Shown here: positions 48,519-61,700 of the stretch, in pieces
Numbering within the stretch: position 1 is the stretch's first letter
Layout: each line of letters opens with the position of its first letter
From: Ehretia macrophylla
Taxonomy: Eukaryota; Streptophyta; Magnoliopsida; Boraginales; Ehretiaceae
Reading direction: 5' to 3'
Assembly (NCBI GenBank): GCA_037974665.1
Contig: CM075773.1
Span: 32,808,853 to 32,872,852 of the forward strand
Length of the DNA: 64,000 nucleotides
Made by a program: the position numbers and the translations under genes
Notes under the pieces: model-generated
What the model saw: only the letters and a program-made list of their open reading frames with translations
The model's database searches: none
What the model was told of the DNA's origin: nothing

Positions 48519-48526
48519 TTTATATA
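48519..48526 (-). promoter_or_regulatory. TATA box of the MIR319 gene
   Basis: Read on the - strand, GCTATATAAAGCC contains TATATAAA. Transcription would start about 30 bases downstream (near 48490), some 250 bases before the hairpin, a usual spacing for plant pri-miRNA genes. No competing coding start lies between. Confidence 0.7.
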
Positions 48527-48529
48527 GCA

Positions 48530-49540
48530 AAGAGAAAGACAACGATTAGACAATATTTTCGTTAAAATATTGCAGGAACAAGTATGAAAGAACGTTATGC
48601 ATATTCTTCTTTTATTTTGTGTTGCATTTTACACTCCCTTCAATCTTAATCCTGAAAAGTCCATCACCTCCTTTGCATATTCTTTACTTTGAAAAAATAT
48701 TATTAATTTAGCAAAAATATTAGATAATGATCCACATGTCATTTACTAGCAGTCAGGTGACGGAGTCACTTAGGTGTGAGGGATGCTTCTAGACCCTCTC
48801 AACTTGAAAAAAAAAAATCTTTAATTATTTTTGATTTTTTAAAAAAAGTTATTATATTTGACACTTTTACTGTATGAATGTACCCTTTCACTTCTCACAT
48901 TGTACGAGTACATCTCTGACTATGAGTTCCTGTCTCCGCCATCGCTAGCAGTCAACCACTAAATGTTGGATTATAACTCTTGGTGATTAAGTCAACATTT
49001 AATCGATTCCTGAATGTGATTTCGATGAAGACAAGCTTCAGTCTTACGCATGTCATTCCTTAATTTTTCTTAAAATAGCATATATATATATACACGTAAG
49101 GTTCACTCTTTGAAGTTTTTTTGTCAAGCTTTGCTATAAACATATCTTCTTTTTTTTTTCTTTTTTTTTTTTTCTGTACTTAACTTTCCATCCTATACTT
49201 AGTTTTTTTTTTTGGTGGGTAGGACAGATGTTGAAATCGTGATTCAAATTTATAATTTTTTATTACAATAAGTCGTTACCCAACCATTCTATACAATCCT
49301 TAGGTGTCTCATATACTTACGGACAACTAATAACTTCTGTTTTTTTTTTTTTGAACAAAATAACTTATATGTCAAAGGTGTTAACAATTAAACCTCGCTA
49401 GACTTTTACCATAAAAAGGGCCTAGAGATCGTAGATATTCAAGTTAAAAACTTGGGTCTTTCTAGGGTTTCCATTTAAGCTGAATAAGGCTTTCATCCGC
49501 TGGTATAAACCCTAATTCGACAATTCCTTATAGCCTTTCT
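48530..49540. other. Upstream region of MIR319
   Basis: About 1 kb with no coding gene seen. It probably contains the MIR319 promoter. It includes T-rich runs (49150-49175) and no recognised transposon. Confidence 0.5.
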
Positions 49541-49984
49541 GAATTTATAAGGGAGAATTCCATTTTCCCCCATGTGTTGAGCTATAAATCCCATGTGTTT
49601 TTAATATTACCTAGATTTCCCCATGGCTTCTAACACCGTTAACAAATGTTAATGGTCAAACCTGTTGACCAGCTACAATTACAGATTTGCCCTTACTCAC
49701 TGAACCTGCTAGTGACAAACTAGTTATTACCCTGTTTTAATTACATTTTTGCCATTATTCACCCCCATTAGCTTAGAACTGCGTAATAAACTAATATCCA
49801 TGCAAAATATTGCTTCAAAAACACAATTAAAAAATTCATAAAAGTCCACCAAGTTTCAAAATACAATCAAAAAATTCATAAAATCCACCAAACACTACCA
49901 CCAACATCACACAAAAAATAATCAAAAAAAAAAATAAAGTACTCCACCAAACAACACTACGCACCTCTCTCAGCGAAAAAACAA

Positions 49985-50415
49985 CACTACCACTACCAAA
50001 AAAGTTACACCATCAACATATGTAGATACATGAAGCCTAAATGAGCAACCTTCTGCATTACATTCAACAGTGACTTTGCTTTTATCATTCGCCTTTTTAT
50101 TTAATTTAGCCCCTTCTTGCATACAATATTCATCTAAGGTGATATACATTATCAAATATTTGGCCCTGTTTAAACACAACCTTCCACATCTCTTTATCCC
50201 CATCTAGGACTTTCTTGAAGTAATCACCTTGCATCTTATCTGCTACATTGGCCATTCTTTTTCTCCACCCTATCATTGGTCTCATCTTCATCATCAATTC
50301 CTTTACAATGTTCAGCATTATCAGAGTTATAATCTGATAAATGTTACACTATCATCCACAACCTGTCTAACTCCACCGTCATCATCTGCACTAATACAAT
50401 CTTTGGAATGCCATC
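49985..50415 (-). pseudogene. MuDR transposase N-terminal fragment
   Basis: On the - strand: an acidic stretch (SDNAEHCKGIDDEDETND), then EMWKVVFKQGQIFDN, then in another frame EGAKLNKKANDKSKVTVEC and EGCSFRLHVSTYVDGVTF. This matches the DBD_Tnp_Mut region, which binds the terminal repeats, including its C...EGC...RLH motif. At least two frame changes are seen, and the catalytic DDE domain and zinc knuckle are missing. The element depended on an outside transposase. Confidence 0.75.
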
Positions 50416-51110
50416 CTATCAATTACAAAAATGAATAAAATTACGTTTATACGAGCATCTTTACGTCATAAATTCAACAAAAGAATTCAATAATACAATC
50501 TTTCTGGACAATTCTTTGCAGATGACTAGGGAGGGAAAATTAATTATTCTAACACTGAAACATTATTCTGAAATAAGGAAACGAAAACGAGAAAATTAAT
50601 TCTGAAGGTGTTTCATGGGGGAAAAAAAGTGTGCAGTCCACTTTGATGCTCAAATTGACCACGACCTCAAAATAAACAAACAGCATAAGCTAACAAACTA
50701 AGAATTGTGATCCTATATTTGTACCTTTTGAATTTAACTACGAATATATATGTGCCAGCAATGAGACCACTTCGAGCAGCGATGACGTTATTTTCAGCAG
50801 CTTTGGTTAAAACGAAAAAAGAAAAAAATTGATGTTTTACCACAGATCGAAGTTGGTAAAAATATTTTTCATCACTTTGCTTTGTTTGTGTGTGTGACGA
50901 GGAGTGGATTTGAGTATGTGTAGTTCTCTGATAGAAGCAAATCGTGTTTTTCTTCTTTTGCTTAGTTGATGCGGGAAGGAACAGATGGTTGGTGAAAGGG
51001 CTTTTCTTCTCACTTTAATAACCAAAAAGACTATATTAACCTCAAGTATTAACGATTTGTTAACGGTGTTAAAAGTCATGGAAGAATCTGAGTAATGTTA
51101 AAAACACATT

Positions 51111-51131
51111 GGGGGGGGGGGGGGGGGGGGG
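51111..51131. repeat. Homopolymer of 21 G
   Basis: An unbroken G run in the right inverted repeat of the MULE. The left repeat has no counterpart: there ATGTGTTTTTAATATT follows directly. It may be a real slippage expansion or a base-calling artefact. Confidence 0.95.
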
Positions 51132-51195
51132 TGGTTGAACTTTGGGACTTATTACTCAACACATGGGGGAAAGAGGAATTCTCCCGAATTTATAA

Positions 51196-52353
51196 TATTC
51201 TATTTGCGCTTGACTAATCCTAACTTCTGCGAACATGTCTTCCAAAATTTCTATGTTTAATATGGTATAACACGTTTTTAACTATGTAAGATCCTCATCT
51301 TACTAATTGATGATTTATTACTTTAATCAAACCCACACAAGTATATGATTCACGCCTTAATACAATATTCAAGAGAAATTTTTACAAACCCTCAAAATAC
51401 TGTTGTGGGATTATAAAAAAATATGTGAATCTCACTAAATGAGGTGATATAATTAATAAACGAGCGTGCGTTTGTAAGAAAATTCCCAACATTAGACGCA
51501 CAACTGGCAATCTTGCTCAAGTCCTCAGTTGATTAAAAAAAAGCATAGCCGTGCTCACTTCAGAAAGATGCTCGTAATCATTGACTCTGATTGAACTCTA
51601 TGTTATTATTCTTGCTTAGTGTGCAAAGTTCTATTCAAGTCCAGGTGCAAATATATCGTAGAAAATTACTGCTAACCACATTCTTATTGAAAAAAAAAAA
51701 AAATACTTGGCTGTTATACCAAATTGAAGGACTGGGATAATATTTGTCTTTGGGCAAATAGCAATCAAATCTCCAAGGCCTTCCAATTCTAGATTTTTAG
51801 ATTAATGCTGGGAGCAGCTACTTTATTCCGTTTGGGCTGAGAGAAACCAGAGAATCTTCACCAACACCCCCAAATCGATGACCAAATCTTTTTTAGAGTC
51901 AAGAATAGTATACAACCTAGTGTATGGTGTGAGAGGAATTTTTGTAACAGTATGTTCAATAGGTCTATTTGTGTTTTGTTTGATGTGTTCATATGAGCAA
52001 ATAAGTGTTTGGAAAGAGGTCATATAGTTTGGAATTTGATGTCTTTAATGTGAGCTCGAAAAGACATTTTGAAAAGAACTCTGCGTCATTAAACTTATGG
52101 GCAGTCCCAGTAAAATATATTGGAAACAAATTAAACAACTGGGTGCTGAAGGAAAGGAAAAGTCATTTGGAGTCAAGATAACACTATTGAAAAAATGTAA
52201 TTCTGCTATATATGTTTATGGAGAAACTATTACATCAGTCGAGACTTATATAAAGTTTTCTCACATAATGATAGGACTCACATAAGTGAATTTTACACAT
52301 CATGTGAAAGATAGATTCATTAATGTGAACTAATGCAATAATTTATCATGTTT
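51196..52353. other. Spacer between MULE and Tat copy 2, possible LINE relic
   Basis: No complete gene. At about 51815-51890 on the + strand, SVWAERNQRIFTN can be read, resembling the W.ERN.RIF motif near the 3' end of plant LINE reverse-transcriptase frames. It is short and isolated, so only a tentative LINE remnant. Confidence 0.3.
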
Positions 52354-52358
52354 ATGTG

Positions 52359-52824
52359 TGTCGATGTTGGAAATCTCACAATTGAGGTTGGGAGCTACTC
52401 GCGCCTAGCTGAACTTTTTAGGTTGGCCTCTGAGCTGTACTTTCCTGGTTGGCTACCAGACCTGCACAAGGACAAGAAGGAAAAGGTGGGGTGATGACCC
52501 GGATTTTCACCTCGGGCGTGCGAATGATTAGTATATCCGAGCTGGCGAAGTAGCTGAGAGCATTTAATGAGCAGTTACCTCTCAAATGAAGGGGGTGTAG
52601 CTCTATTTATACTAAATTCAGGTCTGACAGCATTTAATGCGGTGCAACTTTATGTCCCATCAACGCTTTATGTCCCATCGGAACAACTGGCACTGAGGTC
52701 GGGGTTTTCCGGGGTCGGATCAGTATCCAGGTTGGATATTTAGCTGAATGCGCTGGGCTCGGCTCAAATTAGCCCGTCTCAGCTCGGCGTGGGTAACTCA
52801 CCCCAGCTCGATAACCCCTCGTCA
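52359..52824 (-). repeat. 3' LTR of Tat copy 2
   Basis: 466 bp, TGTCGATG ... CCTCGTCA on the + strand. The polypurine tract (GGAGGGGGGGGAT read on the - strand, 52825-52837) abuts its inner end. Confidence 0.95.
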
Positions 52825-53019
52825 ATCCCCCCCCTCCAAGTTGAGATCGAGGGGGTGAGATCTAGAATTAGGTGTTTTTCTCGAGCTCGAGGTGCCCGAC
52901 CCTGATAGAGTAGAGATGGCCACGTCAGCGGTGCATGCCCTTCAGATGGCTGACACGTCACTTGGCGGTTCTGACAAGACGCGACGTTTGGGCTTCCCGA
53001 GGTGATTTTCAGAAGCGTC

Positions 53020-53027
53020 TATACATA
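53020..53027 (+). promoter_or_regulatory. TATA-like box of the antisense gene, Tat copy 2
   Basis: TATACATA in GCGTCTATACATAGGGC, at the place matching TATAAATA in copy 1 and ~230 bases before the antisense ATG at 53248. Confidence 0.6.
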
Positions 53028-53247
53028 GGGCTTTGACATCCGAGATTCATTTCACATTTCACTTTCAACCTTCAAGAGCTTTAGGTCGGATACCAGAGCG
53101 GTCGGATGCATTTAGCTCGGAAAGAACCTTCTCGGGATTTTCAGCTCGGAGCCAGCTTGGTCGGTTGCATTCCGCGGTCAAGAGCAGTAGGTATGTCCCG
53201 TCTCCCTTTAGTCATTCCTGTACATTTATATTTAGTCTGTAGACAGG

Positions 53248-55603
53248 ATGGGGATGTGGGAGTCAGAAGATTCCCAGGCTATGGAAGTAAGGTCCTATGG
53301 TGGAGATGAGAGTCCGTCGAGCTCAGAATCTACCTCAAATAGGGACCATGGTGGAGAGAGCACCACTTCGTCTTCAAGGTCGGCTCGGAAATCTGGGCCC
53401 GGAGAGAGCGATGATGATTGCCAGGTTATTGGGGTCATATTGGCACATGAGGAGACCGAGGCGGATCCTTTGGCCGACCTGGGTGACTTGGGAGATAGGG
53501 AGGATGACGAGCCATTGAACCAGTTGGAGGGGGTCGAGATACCACATGAGTACTTAGCCGGAGTTTCCGCATCGGAGCCGACTGAAGCAGTCCCGGTTAG
53601 GGCGGTCTGACCTCGGAGCTCAGCTATAGCTAGTGGTTCGTCGGTTCGGGGGAAGAGGATAGAGCAGTTATTCGCTTGTTGTAAGCGCGAGTGTCATTCT
53701 ACCATCGAGATGGCTAACGCTCGATTGAGAGACTGGTCGGTGGACCGACACCACAAGTTGAAGGTCCCAGGTCGGAATGAATCTGCCTGCTATCCTCCGC
53801 CCGATCACTTCACTATTTATGACCTCGCCTTCGATGTCATCCGGCTTCCACTTTCCAGCTTCATTACCGGCATTTTGAATTACTTTGAGCTTAGCCCGGG
53901 TCAGATGTCACCAAACGGTTGGGCCATAATGGTGGCATTCTACGTGTTCTGCCTTGAGATGAGGATAGAGCCGACCTTGCGCCGGTTCAGGCATTTTTTT
54001 GTTTGTAAGCCCAACCCGAAGTAGCCAGGGTGGTCCGCCTTCGCAGCTCAGGTCAACAACGCCATATTCACCAAGTGGCACTCCTCCAACAATGGCTGGC
54101 ACAACGACTACTATTGGGTCGAGTCGGCCGTGAACCCAGGGTGCAGGGTGGATTGGAATCTTTCCTTAAAAAAGACTTTGAATGACGACCCCAAGCTTTC
54201 AGAAGAGGAACTTGCCGAGGTCAGGGTGCTGAGGCCCGAGCCGGGTATGCTGATTGATATCGACAGTGTCCTAAGGTGGGACAGGATCTGGAAATCCAAG
54301 TTATTCGGGAGAGAACCCGACCTAAGCAAGGAGCACCCCCACCTACTTCCCGAGCTCGAAGAGAATGCTCATTCCGGCTCAGAAGAGGGTCAGTTCGTAG
54401 GATCAATGCCCGACCTCCCCATCTCCTTGTTTGCCGTTGCTCTTCTCGATTGGTACTTGGCCATTTTTTCACCTATCTTTTCCTTTGTTCTTGCAAGCAT
54501 GGCAGAAATGGTAAAGCTTGCGTACGTCCAGAGAAGGAGAAAGCCCGACGCTAGCGGCGAAGTCTCTGCTCGGTCCGGCTTGGGCTCCGTCCCTCAGGAG
54601 CAGAGGCAGTGGTCCGGGGGCCATGTACGAGAGGTTGGTGTCGAGGTCTCGTTGGGGTCTCCTTTGCCCAAAAGAGCGGGCTCGGGTGTAGCAATCCCTG
54701 AGCGCTCAACAGCCCGTCCTGACAATAGGAAGCGGTCCCGGCCCGAGTACTCCGGGAAGGGCAAGGCCACGGAGGTGAGCCCCCCCAATAGGGATTTTGT
54801 GGAGGCTGCTAAGGTCGCCCGTGATCCCAAGTTGGCGTCGGTCCAGGTGGAGCAGCTTTCACTCGACCTGAGGACGGCTATAGCCACGGTAAGGCATATG
54901 TGGACGTGCTGACATAGTCTCTTTTGTTGATTGTTTTGCCAGGTTTTTTTAGCTTTGACTGACCACTTTGCCACCTTCCGTGCAGGCCGAGTCCCACATC
55001 TTTATAGCACCTGGCCTATTTGCCTAGGCCCAGACTCACTATGTCGAGCTCGAGCAGCGATACACAGACTCCCGAGCCGAGCTGGAGGCCATTAGGGAGG
55101 ATGCGGCCCAGAGGCAAAAAGCGGATACGACGGAGATCGCCAGACTAAAGAAGGAGCTCGAGGCTGAGAAGTCCCAGCGCGAGGCCGCGGCTGCGGATGT
55201 CGAGCGCTTCAAGAAGGATAAACGCGTGGCCGAGGCGAAGCTTAAGGACTTCTTGGATCAGGTCGGCCCACGAGGGGAGAAGGCAGTGGAAGCCTTTAAG
55301 TCCAGCCAAGAGGCTGTGGACTGGCTAGCCACAGAGGGTGGGGCGATGGCCCGGTACGCTGAGTTGGAATACTACTTCAGAGACTAAGTCGCAGCTCAGG
55401 AGAGAGCGAAGACCTTCCTCCCTGCCACCAAGAACGATTACTTCGAGATCTTGGAGGCTCCGCCCCAGGAATTCTGGGAGATTCCTGAGCTACCGGCCGA
55501 CCTGACGTCCTAGACCAAGGAGGTAATGGAATTTGTCCAGAAGGGTATGGACCAGGTCGGCGACGTAGCCGAGGCCACTATCTCCACCGCTGCTCCTAAG
55601 TAA
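53248..55603 (+). mobile_element. Antisense extra gene of Tat copy 2
   Basis: Collinear with the antisense gene of copy 1: acidic Ser-rich start, the PF04195-type domain (CYPPPDHFTIYDLAFDV), an intron at about 54889-54985 (GTAAGGCA ... CGTGCAG) and a terminal coiled coil. A leader intron like that of copy 1 is implied by GTAGGTATGTCC upstream of the ATG. It is interrupted several times. Confidence 0.8.
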
Positions 55604-56348
55604 TTTTTGTAATCGCCCAGGTCGGGCTTTGTAATTTCGCCCGAGTTGGGCTTTTTGTAATCTTTGCCTTTTCAAGTTTAATAAAATGACTGTTTTGCGT
55701 TTTATTTTGAGTTTGTACGAATGTACTTTTCTCTTCACAAATTTCTCAAGTAAGTGGGGTCGGACTAATTTTAAATAGGCCTTTCAAACTTAATTAAAAT
55801 ATAGGGAACCGAGCTGGACGCGATTAATGAATTATCATCCTAATCCGAGCTGGTTAACTGGGCAACTGTATAATTGTCGCCGATCTGGACTCGTCAGTCC
55901 GATTTAAAATTGGTCAAACTAATGTTGACAAATGTTGAGCTCGAGTTTGGACCCCAAACTAACATACCGATCTGAAGCCGGATTATACCGAGTTGGACCT
56001 TAATCCGAACTGACAAAACTAATCAAATTATTATCGATTATACCCGAGCTGGAACCTTGTCCTAGCTGGTTTACTTTGACCATTAGCTCATGATTAAGCG
56101 TGGCCACTGCGTTAATCCGAGTTGGTAGTAGCTTTGTAGTTGAGGCAATTTGGGCCCGGGTCGGGCATTGCGCTGACTTGGTTGCTTGGGCCCGGGTTGG
56201 GCGTTGCAATGGTTTACAAAATGTATTGTATTGAATTTGTACATGAAGTACTTGGGCTCGGGAGCCGATTACAAGCAATGTTTTGGCTCGGGGCCTTAAC
56301 AAAAGATTTCAACGCGGGGCTGTTACAAATGATTTCGGCTCGGGGTCA

Positions 56349-59300
56349 TTAGACAAAATACCGCTTCAGGTGTTCTGAGTGCCATGCATTCTTCAATAGT
56401 TTCCCGTTCTTGTTGCGGAGGTAGAAGGTCCCGGGTCGGACTTCTTTCACGACTTCATAGGGTCCCTCCCAGGTCGGGGAGAGCTTGTTACCGTAGCGCG
56501 GCAAAAAGATGGCCTTTCTGAGTACTAGGTCGCTAACCTTAATAGGCTTAGGTTTGACCTGTTTGGCAAAGGCTCTTTGAATGGTAGCTTTACTGGCCAG
56601 CATTCTGATTTGAGCTTTAGCTCAGAGCTCTTCAGCGAGGTCGAGCTCTTCACGGATCCGTGCTCCGTTTATTTCTGGATCATGGTAGAGGGTTCTACTG
56701 GTCGGAGACCCAATCTCTACTGGCAGCACCGCTTGAGGGCGCAAGGTCAGTTCGAAGGGCGATTCTCTTGTTGCCGAGCTGGTGTTAGTCCGCTGAGCCC
56801 ACAACACTTCGGGAAAAATTGATGCCCATTGGCCCTCCGCTTCCTCCAGTTTGGTTTTTAGGCCCTGCAAAATTATTTGGTTAGTCATTTCAACTTGGCC
56901 ATTACTTTGAAGGTGAGCAATAGATGAGAATCTGAGGTCGATCCCAATCTCAGCACATTTGCCTCGAAAGTATGCACTGTCGAATTGCTTGTCGTGGTCA
57001 GTGATGATGACCTTTGGCACCCTAAATCGGTAAATGATGTTTTTTCATACGAAATCCTAAGTTGCCTTTTCTGTTATTCTAGCAACACCTTCAGCCTCGG
57101 GCCATTTGGTGAAGTAGTCTACAGCTATGAAGGCGTGCTTCTTTTGGCCGACACTGGTCGGCAATGGGCCGATGATGTCTAGACCCCACTGATAGAATGG
57201 CCATGGGATTATCATCACTGTGAGGTCTACCGTAGGCTTCCTCTGTACATTGGCGAACCTCTAGCAGGTGTCGCACTTTTTTACATACTCTTTGGCATCT
57301 TGCTCTAAGGTTGGCCAGAAATAGCCTTGCCTCAATGCCTTTCGAGCCAGAGCTTTGCCTCCCAAGTGGTTTCCACATACCCCTTCATGAATCTCCCAGA
57401 GTACATAGTTTCCCTCTTCGGGTCCAACACATTTCAAGAGAGGCCAAGTGTAAGCTCTCTTATAGAGTTGCCCGGTAATTATGACAAATATTGAGGCCTG
57501 TTTCATGAGTTTTTGAGCTGCTTTTTCATCCTCTGGGGTCATACCCCCTCCAAGTAGTCCACGATTGGTTTGGTCCAATCTGGGCTTAGATTGAGCTCGG
57601 CTACGGCTTGCACCCCCAACTAAATATTTGGTTCGGATACTTCTTCTACATGGACCAGGGCAGGTCGGCTCTCGCCCAAGGCCAACCTGGACAGGGCATC
57701 AGCCTTCATATTCTCTTCCCTAGGAATCTGCTGTATCGTGAACCTTCTGAGCCCTGAGGTCAAATCCTTGACTCTGTTGAGGTAGGCCAGCATAGTACTG
57801 TCCTTGGCTTCGAACTCTCCCGATATCTGACTAGAAACCAATTGAGAGTCGGTGCTCAGGTCGACTATCTGTGCCCCGAGCTGAGCTGCAATTTTCAGTC
57901 CTGCAATCACCGCTTCGTATTCCGCTTCATTGTTGGACGCCGGAAAGGTGAACTTGAAGGAGTATTGGTGCTCATGCCGGTTTGGGTCGAGGATGACCAC
58001 CTCAGCTCCCCTTCCAGACTTCCCTGAGGCCCTATCCACATGGACCTTCCACACGTCCTCCGGGTTATGCTCTGCTCGGCCAGCACATTCTACCACAAAA
58101 TTCGCGATGGCTTGGGTTTTGATGGCTGTTCTAGGCTGGTAGGTGATGTCAAATTGACTCAGTTCAACTGCCCATTTCAGTAGCCTACCCGACGCCTCTG
58201 GCTTGTGCATGATGGACTTGAGTGGGGCATCCGTCATGACCTTAACTGGATGAGCATCAAAGTATAGCTTCAACTTTCTTGCCGCTGTGATGAGCGTGAG
58301 GGCGAGTTTTTCCAAGGAGGAGTATCTCACCTCGGCCCCTTATAAGGTTTTGCTAACATAATAGACCGGCTTCTACTCATTTCTTTCTTCTTGGACTAGA
58401 GCTGCCGCCACTGTTGTCCCCGAGCATGCTAAGTATAGTACCAGCTCGTCCCCCACCTCAGGTCGGGATAACAAGGGTGGCGAAGCTAGATACCTTTTCA
58501 GCTCTTGGAAGGCGTTATGGCATTCCACAGTCCATTCAAAGTTCTTAGGATTCCTTAATATTTTGAATAGAGGAGCACACTTGTCAGCCGACCTGGACAT
58601 GAATTTGCTCAGCGCTGCAACCTTGCCTGCTAACACCTGGACGTCCTTCATGCAGGTCGGCGGCGCCAGGTCAAGTATCGCCTGGACCTTCTCTGGGTTG
58701 GCTTCTATTCCCGTTGGCTGTGACCATAAAGCCAAGGAACTTGCCTGCCTTGACGCCGAATGCGCACTTTTTCGGGTTCAGTTTTATCCCGAAGTGCTCC
58801 ATTACGGCGAAGGCTTCAGCCAGGTCGGCTATATGGTCTTCCGCCCTTATGCTCTTGACCAACATGTCATCTACATAGATTTTCATATTCCGGCCAATCT
58901 AATTTTTTAAGACCTTGTTCACCATCCGAGTGTAGGTAGCTCCAACATTCTTGAGGCCAAAAGGCATGACCTCATAGTAGTAGAGACCTTTATCGGTGGT
59001 GAAGGCGGTCTTCTCTTTGTCTCCGGGAGCCATCTTGATTTGGTTATAGCCCTTGAAGGCATCCATAAAATAGAGTAGCTCGAATCCGGAGGTGGCGTCC
59101 ACCATCTGATCAATCTATGGTAGGGGAAAGCAGTCCTTAGGGCAGGCTTTGTTGAGGTCGGTGAAGTCAATACACAGTCTCCATCCCCCTGAGGACTTAG
59201 TCACCAGCACCACATTGGATAACCAGGTCAGGTACTGTATTTCCTTTATGTGGCCGGCGTCTACTAACTTATCCACCTCTTCTGCTATGATTTGTTGCTT

Positions 59301-61631
59301 ATCATAATGAAAGTGCCTGCGCTTTTGCTTTACCGGATAGTGATTTGGGTCGGCATTCAGGTGATGCTCAATCACATCCGGGTCGATACCTGTCATATCA
59401 GAGGTAGACCAGGCAAATATGTGTTCATTCTTTGAAAGAAATTGGCTTATACCTTTCTTGAGGTTGGCAGAGAGTTCACTCCCAATCTTTGCTCTCTTGG
59501 TTTCATCAGAGAGCTCCACCTCCTGAAGGTCTTCAACTGGGCTTCCTCTCTTAGCATCTCTCTTTTCTTCGGGCAGATCTGGTTCCCAGCCGACCTGATA
59601 TTTGGGTAGGAGTGAGTTTTCATAACATTCTTGAGAGCTGGGCTCCGCGAATGGTGGCCGTGCCGGCCGGGGTCGGGAATTTCAGGGCCTGGTGGTAAGT
59701 TGAGGGGATGGCCCTGAAGTGGTTGAGTGCCACCCGACCTAAGATCCCATTGTAAGTGGAGTTTCAATCCATCACAATGAAGTTCGCTTGCATCGACACC
59801 CACTTATCCCCATCTTCCAGCTTCAGCGGAAGGTTGATGACCCCTTCGGCTCGGTGGGATTGCCCGGTGAAACTAGCTAAAGTACCCCTCAATGGCCTGA
59901 GTCGACTCCTGTCCAACCCCATTTGCTCAAAAGCGCTGATGAATAAGACTTCTGCCGAGATTCCGGTGTCCACCATCAACCTCTTGACGGTGAAGTTGGC
60001 TATTTCAATACTGATCACTAGTGGGTTGTCATGGGGCAATATCACCCCATCCAAGTCTTCTGAGGAGAAGGTGAGCTCATGCATCTCCGGGGCCGGTCCC
60101 CGCACTGGTCCATACTCCCTCCCAACCAGAACATAACCCTTCCTGCCTGTGAGGTCTCCCCTCCTGACGCCAATCCTCCTGCAATGGTCTCAATCACAGC
60201 CAAACGTTCACCCCCAGCCTGGCGCCTGGGTGGACTCCTCTCTCTATCTCTTTGATCGGGATTCCGGGTCGGCTGCAGATCTATGTACCTCCGGAGGTGG
60301 CCTCGGGCTATCAGTGCCTCAATCTCCTATTTCAAGTCTTTGCACTCTTCGGTGGTATGGGCGTAGTCCATATGGTAGCGGCAATACTTGGTTCTATTGC
60401 GCTTCTCGGGTCGGCCTTTCATCCTCGGAGCTGGAGGCAGGTGGTTCTGGTGTTGGATCTCCATCAGGATCTGCTCCCTCGTGGTGTTAAGGGGAGTGAA
60501 CATAGTGAACCGGGGGTTCTGCTTTGGCTGTTGAGGCTGCTTGCCTCGGTCGTTTTGGACTTTACCCCCAGGTTGGGCTCGGGAGGTCTCTCCCTTCTTG
60601 CTGGCTTCCTTCTCCTTGTCATCATCCCTCTTCGCCTGATGGATTTCTTCCGAGTGTATGTACCCTTCTGCTCGTACCATCAGCTCGGATACAGTGTCCA
60701 CGGGGTCGATTGCCAGGGAGGATGTAAGGGGGCCCGACCTGAGCCCACTCTGGTAAGCCATCAACGCCATGGAGTCCTCCAGGTTGGGAATTCGGAGGGA
60801 CTCTTCATTGAATCTGGCCATGTAAGCCCTCAAACTTTCCCTTCTATGTTGCTTCACCAGCAGCAATGTAGAAGTATGGTGGGTGGCGCGTCGGCTTCCC
60901 GCGAAGCGGGATAGGAAAGCCTCAGTCAGCTGGTGAAAACTTGTAATTGAACCGGGACGAAGTTTTTGGAACCAATCCAAGGTATTGCCAACCAGGGTGG
61001 TCGAGAATGTCTTCGCCTTCATGAGGTCTGGCATGTCATGCAGCGTCATGTGGTGATCAAAATTGAGCAGGTGACTGGCTGGGTCTCCATCTCCGTTGTA
61101 GACGGCCAGGTTGGGCATACGGTTGCCGGTGGATAACGGCGTGGCCAGTACCTAGGGGGAGAGTGGGCTTACGCCGAACTGGTTGATGACCTTGGCTATG
61201 GCAGCTGCGGTCTTGTCCTGCTCGGGGTCGGCTTGAGCCGCCCTTTTACCTCTCACCGCGTCAGGTCTCGCCATCGGCTCTAGGAAGCCCTCCTCGTCCT
61301 ACGTCCATTTTCGCCTTGAATCTGGGATGTGGAATTGCGGACGCGAGGGCCGCGGCAAAGCTTCTTGCAGAGCCAGGGGGCCCCCCGCTAGCCGGGCTAC
61401 CTGCTCCTTAAGTTCCTCGAACATCCTCAGCATCATCCTTATCTCCGGTGACAGACTGGAGTTGAGGTCTCCATCTGCAGTGGGGTTGGTTTGAGTGGCT
61501 AAGTGTATACGTTGGCTCGTTCCAACGTCGGCTTGGGTGGGGTTCTGGCCAGGCACCTGCATGGTTTCGAGGTCCCCTTCCGGGTTGGGTGAATCCTCTG
61601 CCGGTGCGCTGTGGCTTCTCGTTTGCACCAT
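56349..61631 (-). mobile_element. gag-pol region of Tat copy 2
   Basis: Same domain order as copy 1: gag from 61631 (MVQTRSHSAP), gag core about 61118-60740, CCHC-like knuckle near 60330-60390, protease (DTG near 59970), reverse transcriptase with YVDDM near 58860-58875, RNase H and second archaeal-type RNase H (about 58530-57670), and integrase (about 57380-56349). Broken in about ten places. Confidence 0.92.
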
Positions 61632-61679
61632 AGTGGCTTCTCAATGAGCGGTGAAGAGAGTGATAAAAGAACTCGTCGT

Positions 61680-61697
61680 TTTCCACAGACGGCGCCA
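61680..61697 (-). other. Primer-binding site of Tat copy 2
   Basis: TGGCGCCGTCTGTGG read on the - strand, three bases inside the 5' LTR, as in copy 1. It matches the 3' end of tRNA-Asp over the first nine bases. Confidence 0.8.
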
Positions 61698-61700
61698 AAC

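Larger units (their letters stand above)
49551..51185. mobile_element. Mutator-like element (MULE), 10 bp target duplication
   Basis: 1,635 bp with ~110-120 bp terminal inverted repeats starting GGGAGAATTCC and containing TTTCCCCCATGTGTTGAG and AACACCGTTAACAAAT. Both flanks are GAATTTATAA (49541-49550 and 51186-51195), a perfect 10 bp duplication. The right repeat is interrupted by a G run. It contains part of a MuDR transposase (next entry) and is defective. Confidence 0.92.

Noticed and set aside
49601-49700. Independent gene near AACACCGTTAACAAATGTTA
   Set aside because: The segment is part of the MULE terminal inverted repeat, matched at 51040-51075.
60252-60914. + strand frame opposite gag of Tat copy 2
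   Set aside because: Same reason as in copy 1: a shadow of gag without family motifs.
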